From positions 1 through 14,507 of the forward strand of contig DGNI01000012.1 of the NCBI GenBank assembly GCA_002388885.1: 14,507 nucleotides of DNA, given 5' to 3'. The notes under the pieces were generated by a model. The model had not been told where the DNA came from. It saw only the letters and a list, made by a program, of their open reading frames with translations, and did no database searches. Each line of letters opens with the position of its first letter. Position 1 is the stretch's first letter. The translations under genes and the position numbers were made by a program. This stretch comes from Parvularculaceae bacterium UBA4496. GTDB lineage: Bacteria; Pseudomonadota; Alphaproteobacteria; Caulobacterales; Parvularculaceae. Positions 6,809 through 11,811 of the stretch are shown here, piece after piece.

Positions 6809-8581
6809 AGGGATGAATTCTTAAAAAGCCTGGCGCCGACATCGCACTGGCTGTTCGGGCCGCTGCGCGACAACGCCAAGGTCTACGGCCAGACGATACT
6901 TGCAGCCGGCATAGTAAACTTGCTGGGGCTGGTCTCATCATTCTTTATCATGACGGTCTATGACCGTGTCTTGCCGAATCAGGCGATTGAATCCCTGATC
7001 GCACTGACAATCGGCGTCATCCTCGCGCATATTTTTGACTTCCTGTTGAAGTCGCTGCGCGGTTATTTCATCGACATCGCCGGGCAGCGCCTTGATGCGA
7101 CGGTCGGCGCCAGCGTTTTTGACAATCTGATGGCGATGCGGCTTGACGCGCGCAAGGGCGCATCCGGCGCCATTGCCGGGCTCGTCAAGGAGTTCGAAAA
7201 CCTGCGCGACTTTTTCAGTTCGGCGACGCTCGTCACCATTGTCGATCTGCCCTTCATTTTTTTGTTCATCAGCGTCATTGCGCTCGTCGGTGGCCCGATT
7301 GCGCTGGTGCCCTTGATCGGCGTTCTTGTTGCACTCGCTTCTGGTGTCATCATTCAGCCGCTCATCATGAAGCGCACGAAACAGGCGATGGCCGAAGGGC
7401 ATCATAAAAACGCAGTGCTGATTGAAACGCTGAGCGGTCTTGAAACCGTCAAAAGCGTACAGGCGAGCGGTCTGATGCGTTCGCGCTGGCGCAGCGGCGT
7501 GATGCGTCAGGCGAAAATTTCAACCATTGGCCGGTTTCTCAATCAGTTTGCGGTGAACGCTTCAGGGTTCGCGCAACAGGCAAGCCAGGTCGGCGTTGTC
7601 GTTATCGGGGTGTTTCTCGTCGGCGCAAATGAGATCACGACCGGGGCGCTGATCGCCAGCGTCATTCTGACGGGTCGCGCCATGGCGCCGCTCGGGCAGG
7701 TGGCGTCGCTTTTAAGCCGCGTCAACAGCGCCTGGGCGTCTTACAATTCGCTCAATGAGCTGATGACGGCGAAATGTGAAACCGACCCGAGCCGGGATTA
7801 CCTGCCGCGGCCGACGCTGAAAGGGAAAATCGAGTTTCGTGACGTCAGTTTTTCGTATTCAGGCGACAGCGCGCGCGCGCTCGATGATGTTTCATTTACA
7901 ATTGAGCCCGGCGAACGTGTCGCAATTCTCGGCAAGAACGGTTCCGGCAAGAGCACTATCGTCCGTCAGATCACCGGCGTTTATCAGCCCACAGAAGGCT
8001 CGGTGCTGGTTGACGATACCGATATTCGCCAGATTCGGCCCGCGGACCTGCGTTCAAATATCGGCGCGGTGCTGCAAGATGTTTGTCTTTTCTCCGGCAG
8101 CATTCGTGAGAATATCGCGTTAGGGCTCGAAAGTGTTTCTGACGAAGATATTCTGCTCGCGGCGAAAATTTCCGGCGTTCATGAATTTGTGGGTGCAACG
8201 GCGGGCGGCTACGACCAGCGGCTGGCGGAGCGCGGCGAAGGGCTTTCCGGCGGCCAACGTCAGGCTATAGCGCTTGCCCGCGCGCTGGCGCCAAAACCGT
8301 CGATCCTGCTCCTCGATGAACCATCAAGCGCGCTTGATAATCAGGCGGAAGCGAACCTGATCGCCCGGCTGGAGCGCGCGACTCGCGGGCGAACGCTGCT
8401 TGTCGTCACTCATCGCATGTCGATGGTGCGTCTCGTAGACAGGATCATCGTCATCGACAAGGGCCGGATCATCGTTGACGGGCCGCGCGATACCGTTCTG
8501 CGCGCGATGTCATCCGCGCGCGAGTTAAAAACGAAACGTCTTGCGGGGCCGAAAGTCGTCGCCATGAGGGCCGCGTCATGA
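6803..8581 (+). CDS. Type I secretion ABC transporter (LapB/LssB-like, no C39-like domain)
   Basis: A 592-residue inner membrane exporter: membrane domain (about 20-310) followed by a nucleotide-binding domain (about 340-570). ATPase motifs are all intact: Walker A GKNGSGKST (377-385), Q-loop Gln425 (VLQD), signature LSGGQ (481-485), Walker B ILLLDE (501-506, catalytic Glu506), D-loop SALD, H-switch His537. The membrane domain has MTVYDRVLPNQAIESL (50-65) and GRFLNQFAVNASG (243-255), which resemble the LapB/LssB group that exports large RTX adhesins. Those exporters usually carry an N-terminal C39-peptidase-like domain; here the protein starts almost directly at the first helix, giving a PrtD-like length. 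ATG 6803 lies 6 nt after GGGG and overlaps the TolC gene; an in-frame start at 6770 would lie deep in that gene. It overlaps the adaptor gene by 4 bp. Confidence 0.93.
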   Translation: MSRDEFLKSLAPTSHWLFGPLRDNAKVYGQTILAAGIVNLLGLVSSFFIMTVYDRVLPNQAIESLIALTIGVILAHIFDFLLKSLRGYFIDIAGQRLDATVGASVFDNLMAMRLDARKGASGAIAGLVKEFENLRDFFSSATLVTIVDLPFIFLFISVIALVGGPIALVPLIGVLVALASGVIIQPLIMKRTKQAMAEGHHKNAVLIETLSGLETVKSVQASGLMRSRWRSGVMRQAKISTIGRFLNQFAVNASGFAQQASQVGVVVIGVFLVGANEITTGALIASVILTGRAMAPLGQVASLLSRVNSAWASYNSLNELMTAKCETDPSRDYLPRPTLKGKIEFRDVSFSYSGDSARALDDVSFTIEPGERVAILGKNGSGKSTIVRQITGVYQPTEGSVLVDDTDIRQIRPADLRSNIGAVLQDVCLFSGSIRENIALGLESVSDEDILLAAKISGVHEFVGATAGGYDQRLAERGEGLSGGQRQAIALARALAPKPSILLLDEPSSALDNQAEANLIARLERATRGRTLLVVTHRMSMVRLVDRIIVIDKGRIIVDGPRDTVLRAMSSARELKTKRLAGPKVVAMRAAS

Positions 8582-9900
8582 CAGGAAACCGCGAGATGGT
8601 TGTTTCTGACGCAGAATTCGATGAGGCGTTGCCGGTCGAACCGGCGAGGGCTGCGCAGTATCTGCTTTATATCATTGCCGGGCTGGTCGTGTTGACGCTG
8701 GTCTGGGCGTCGCTCGCGAAGCTTGATCGCGTAACACGCGGCGCCGGCTGGGTGGTTACCTCCAATCAGTTGCAGGAACTGCAATATCTCGAAGGCGGCA
8801 TCGTCAAGGAGATCCTCGTTTCCGCTGGCGACCATGTTGAAGCGAACCAATTGCTTGTCCGGCTCGACCCGACGCAAATGAATGTCGCTTTTGCGCAAGG
8901 GCGTGACGAATTTAATACGCTTGCCGCACGCATCGCGCGGCTGGAAGCCGAAGCGGCGCTGAACCCTGTTGAGTTTCCGCCGGAGCTTGTCGCCGCGGCG
9001 CCGGGCGTCGCTTCGAATGAGCGAAAACTTTATCAGGCGCGGCAGGACGAGCTCGCTGCGGCGCTGGGCATCGAACAGAACAAGCTCGATCAACGCCGTA
9101 AGGGGTTGGAGGATGCGCGCGTAGCGCTGATGACCGCCAAAGAATCCCACACGCTTGCTGCCGAAGAACACAGCATCATGCAGCGGCTTGTCAGCAAGGG
9201 AATTGAGCCGCAAGTCGAACTATTGAGGGCGCGTCAGCGCGATGCAGCAGCAAAGGGTGAGGTGCAGCGCGCTGAAATAGCCATCAGCCGGCTGGAATTT
9301 GAGATTGCCGAGGCCGAAGGCGAAGTCGACCGTATTCGCAAGGCGTTTTCAGCTAAAGCCGCTGATGAGCTCACCAATGCAAAAGCAGAACTTGAAGAAT
9401 TGAAAGGCGAATTGCCGGCGCTGCAGGACAAGGTCGCGCGCACCGATGTTCGCGCGCCGGTCGCCGGCGTCGTCAATCGCGTGCTTGTCTCTACTGTCGG
9501 CGGCGTTGTTGCGCCGGGCGAAACCATCGTCGAACTGGTGCCGAGCGAAGATACGCTGCTCGTTGAGGCGAAAATCAAGCCCGCCGATATCGGTTTCCTG
9601 CGCGTCGGTCAGAATGCGAAGGTTTCGATTTCGGCGTACGACTCTTCGCTTTACGGCTCGCTTGACGGGACGATCGAAACGATCAGTCCCGACGCCATTG
9701 AAGAAGAAAAAACCGGCGAGCGCTTTTACAATATCAAGGTGAGAACGTCGGCCGAGTCGCTCAAAAGCCGTCGCGGCGATCTTCAGATCCTTCCCGGCAT
9801 GGCGGCGGATGTGGCGGTCCTCAACGGCAAGCGGTCGGTGCTCGCCTATGTCATCAAGCCGATGGCCGATATCAATCAAAAGGCGCTGCGCGACAAGTAA
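8578..9900 (+). CDS. HlyD-family periplasmic adaptor of the type I secretion system
   Basis: A 440-residue membrane fusion protein joining the ABC exporter to the TolC-like channel. Residues 1-26 are cytoplasmic and acidic (VSDAEFDEALP), a single membrane helix spans about 27-47, then a lipoyl-like half LEGGIVKEILVSAGDHV (71-87, ending near RLD 95-97), a long coiled coil (about 105-290), the second lipoyl half TDVRAPVAGVVNRVLVSTVG (289-308), and a beta-barrel with ISAYDSSLYGSLDGTIETIS (351-370), the HlyD-type C-terminal signature, followed by a conserved LPGMAADVAVL (405-415). The short cytoplasmic tail could take part in substrate recognition as in HlyD. ATG 8578 overlaps the ABC stop (ATGA) and follows GAGGG (8566-8570) at 7 nt, indicating translational coupling. 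Confidence 0.94.
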   Translation: MTGNREMVVSDAEFDEALPVEPARAAQYLLYIIAGLVVLTLVWASLAKLDRVTRGAGWVVTSNQLQELQYLEGGIVKEILVSAGDHVEANQLLVRLDPTQMNVAFAQGRDEFNTLAARIARLEAEAALNPVEFPPELVAAAPGVASNERKLYQARQDELAAALGIEQNKLDQRRKGLEDARVALMTAKESHTLAAEEHSIMQRLVSKGIEPQVELLRARQRDAAAKGEVQRAEIAISRLEFEIAEAEGEVDRIRKAFSAKAADELTNAKAELEELKGELPALQDKVARTDVRAPVAGVVNRVLVSTVGGVVAPGETIVELVPSEDTLLVEAKIKPADIGFLRVGQNAKVSISAYDSSLYGSLDGTIETISPDAIEEEKTGERFYNIKVRTSAESLKSRRGDLQILPGMAADVAVLNGKRSVLAYVIKPMADINQKALRDK

Positions 9901-9941
9901 TTCTGTGAAATGCTTGTGCGAGGGCGGCTCTTTTCACTAAG

Positions 9942-10667
9942 GTGAAAGTGCGAAACCAACCGCCGGGCGAGATGATGCAGCAGGGTCATAAAAATAACCA
10001 GTCTGTCCAACAGGGTTTCATTCCGGAAGTCTGGTTTCACACGCCTGTCTGGTCGCGTAAGGTCGTGGATCACGAACGCATAAATGCGCATATCCTGACC
10101 GTACTCAAAAAGCTTGAAGCCGAGACGGCTCCAATAACGCGTTCAAATGTCGGCGGCTGGCATTCTCACGATCAGATTCACCACCGCGATGACCTCGCCG
10201 AAATCCGTAAAATTATCGGCACAGCCTGCGTCGGGTGCGCGACATTCATGGAATTCGACTTCGATAATTTCGATCTGATGATCAAGGAAATGTGGCTCAA
10301 CAAAAACGGGCCGGGAGACTTCAACAAGGCGCATATTCATCCGAACGCGATTTTATCGGGCGCCTATTATGTACAAACGCCGGAGGGTTCAGGCAATATC
10401 GAGCTTTACGATCCGGTGCCGGCGCGGTTGATGAATGTCTATCCCGTCAAGAAACGAAAGCCCATCAACCTTCAGGCGGTCGAATACAAGGCTGAGGCCG
10501 GTCAGTTGCTCGTCTTTCCGTCATGGCTGCAACATTCGGTGCAGCCGAACCGCGGAGAAGATTATCGTGTCTCGATCAGTTTCAATATCGGGTTCAAACC
10601 GAAAAACGTACGACAGGCGACGGACCTATCCGATGATGCGCCCCTCGACCTTGTAAAGGAAGACTAA
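9942..10667 (+). CDS. Putative 2OG-Fe(II) oxygenase
   Basis: Up to 241 residues, resembling the 2OG-Fe(II) oxygenase family with the core WLNKNGPGDFNKAHIHPN then LSGAYYVQTPEGSGNIELYDP (118-158) and FPSWLQHSVQPNR then YRVSISFNIGF (192-218). Likely iron ligands are His131 and/or His133 (HIHP) and His198; Arg209 would bind the 2-oxoglutarate carboxylate. Such enzymes hydroxylate protein side chains or small molecules using 2-oxoglutarate and oxygen; the substrate of this family is not established. It begins only 41 bp after the adaptor gene on the same strand, so it is probably the fourth gene of the secretion operon. The start is uncertain: GTG 9942 gives the longest frame, GTG 9948 follows AAGG at 5 nt, and ATG 9972 or 9975 follow GGGCGAG; the conserved domain starts after all of these (about residue 26). 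Confidence 0.82.
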   Translation: MKVRNQPPGEMMQQGHKNNQSVQQGFIPEVWFHTPVWSRKVVDHERINAHILTVLKKLEAETAPITRSNVGGWHSHDQIHHRDDLAEIRKIIGTACVGCATFMEFDFDNFDLMIKEMWLNKNGPGDFNKAHIHPNAILSGAYYVQTPEGSGNIELYDPVPARLMNVYPVKKRKPINLQAVEYKAEAGQLLVFPSWLQHSVQPNRGEDYRVSISFNIGFKPKNVRQATDLSDDAPLDLVKED

Positions 10668-11533
10668 TTCGCCGGCGCCTTGGTTTCGGTTTTTTGCGGC
10701 ACGATGCGATAGACTTTCGATCCTTTGAGGCCGGACCAGAAAGAAAGTTTCGCATAGCGCTCGAACAATTCCGGCGGCAGTATTGATTTTCGCGGGCGCG
10801 GCTCGACCTTTTCATGGACTTTGTGCAGGCCTTTGACGCCGAGTTGGGTGTCAAACTCCGGCGCATCGTAATCGACATGGGCGAAGTCATGTTCGTATGG
10901 TTTTTCACCAAGGAATTTATAGATGAGGCCAATAACTTCATCCGGCCGGGCGCTGAAGATATCGTAATCAACGATCACGATACGGTCGGCGAACTCGCTC
11001 CAGACAGCTTCCTGCAGCGCATGCCAGGCAAAGCCTACAAGCCTGTTTGGTCCCGCAAGCGCTTCGAGGCGTGTGTAAACGGTCGAACGCTCCGCAGGCG
11101 TATTAAACAGTCGCGTGTTTTCAAACATGTTGCCGCGATATTGCCGCTCCAGGCTGTCCATCACCCATGCGACGTTGCGCACGGTGCAGATAAGTTTCGC
11201 ATCGGGAAAGAGTTTCATCAGCGCCGGAAGCTGCGCCGTCCATGCGCGATTGGTATCGAAAATGACGTCTTCCTTGCAGTCTCGATAGTATGTGTCAAAC
11301 AGGCCGCGAATAATCGCTGCGCGTTGTTCCTCGTTCACCATCGAAGAAAGTTCGGTGCCGGCTGAAACCTGCGCAATTATCCCTTCCATCAGGCTCGCAA
11401 CCGGGCTCGACATGCCGGCATGAAAGCGCGGGTTCTGGCGCAACAATGCGCCCATCAATGTTGAGCCGGAGCGCGGCAGGCCGGAAATAAAATGAAAGTT
11501 CCGCGATTTGTCGGTTTTTGGCTGCTTCGCCAT
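10664..11533 (-). CDS. PAPS-dependent sulfotransferase family protein
   Basis: A 289-residue cytosolic protein predicted to move a sulfuryl group from PAPS to an acceptor. The 5'-phosphosulfate loop is FISGLPRSGSTLMGALL (15-31), and the 3'-phosphate site is LICTVRNVAWVMDSLERQY (114-132), with Arg119 and Ser127 at the usual positions. A histidine near FAWHALQEA (168-176) and IVIVDYDIFSARPDEVI (185-201) are also family-like. Family members act on proteins (tyrosine), carbohydrates or lipids; the target cannot be read from the sequence. ATG 11533-11531 has AGGGG (11540-11544) at 6 nt; the frame is open further upstream but extends into non-coding-looking DNA. The gene is convergent with the oxygenase, their stop codons overlapping by 4 bp, and divergent from the giant secreted protein gene. 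Confidence 0.88.
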   Translation of the reverse strand: MAKQPKTDKSRNFHFISGLPRSGSTLMGALLRQNPRFHAGMSSPVASLMEGIIAQVSAGTELSSMVNEEQRAAIIRGLFDTYYRDCKEDVIFDTNRAWTAQLPALMKLFPDAKLICTVRNVAWVMDSLERQYRGNMFENTRLFNTPAERSTVYTRLEALAGPNRLVGFAWHALQEAVWSEFADRIVIVDYDIFSARPDEVIGLIYKFLGEKPYEHDFAHVDYDAPEFDTQLGVKGLHKVHEKVEPRPRKSILPPELFERYAKLSFWSGLKGSKVYRIVPQKTETKAPAN

Positions 11534-11607
11534 TCGGCGCCCCTGTTGACGTTTCCAACTGCGATCATTCGCAGATGCGGGACAGTAGAGGATTGAAATA
11601 AGAAGGA

Positions 11608-11625
11608 AAACCCCGTGACGGGTTT
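11608..11625. promoter_or_regulatory. Operator-like inverted repeat between sulfotransferase and giant protein genes
   Basis: AAACCC (11608-11613), six bases, then GGGTTT (11620-11625) form a perfect inverted repeat; in another register CCCGT-G-ACGGG is a palindrome about a single central base. It lies 75 bp upstream of the sulfotransferase start and about 190 bp upstream of the giant gene, in the 278-bp divergent region 11534-11811. It could be a regulator binding site or a hairpin in the leader of either message. Confidence 0.35.
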
Positions 11626-11693
11626 CGCGGATACTGCATTGCAGGCCAGCGGTCTTGCGAAACAAATACACATTCAGGACGGACAATTCCCGC

Positions 11694-11722
11694 TTGCCGG
11701 TAACGCGGGGCCGACCTAAGTT
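11694..11722 (+). promoter_or_regulatory. Candidate promoter of the giant secreted protein gene
   Basis: TTGCCG (11694-11699), 17 bp, TAAGTT (11717-11722) is the best sigma-70-like pair in the divergent region, with 4 of 6 and 3 of 6 consensus matches. It would give a leader of about 80 nt holding a small hairpin, AGCGC-AGAC-GCGCT (11737-11750). The match is modest and other promoters are possible. Confidence 0.3.
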
Positions 11723-11796
11723 GATGCCGGGGACAGAGCGCAGACGCGCTTTGAATAGGGGTTGGGGCGTTCTCTCGAGCGGTCCTCCATACATTC

Positions 11797-11805
11797 AGGG
11801 AGAGG
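11797..11805 (+). promoter_or_regulatory. Strong ribosome binding site of the giant secreted protein
   Basis: AGGGAGAGG ends 6 nt before ATG 11812. It is the best Shine-Dalgarno match in the window and fixes the start, which shows that the protein has no N-terminal Sec signal peptide. Confidence 0.75.
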
Positions 11806-11811
11806 CCGCTC

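Noticed and set aside
6938..7405. Minus-strand open frame of 155 codons inside the ABC transporter gene.
   Set aside because: Antisense shadow; composition is Asp/Arg/Asn-rich and shows no domain.
8410..9213. Long open frame (267 codons) on the minus strand across the ABC/HlyD gene junction.
   Set aside because: It lies antisense to two well-conserved genes, its translation is Arg/Leu/Phe-rich without recognisable domain, and it is explained by codon bias of the plus-strand genes.
9349..9879. Minus-strand open frame of 176 codons inside the HlyD-like gene.
   Set aside because: Antisense shadow of a clear HlyD protein; no ribosome site or family motif seen.
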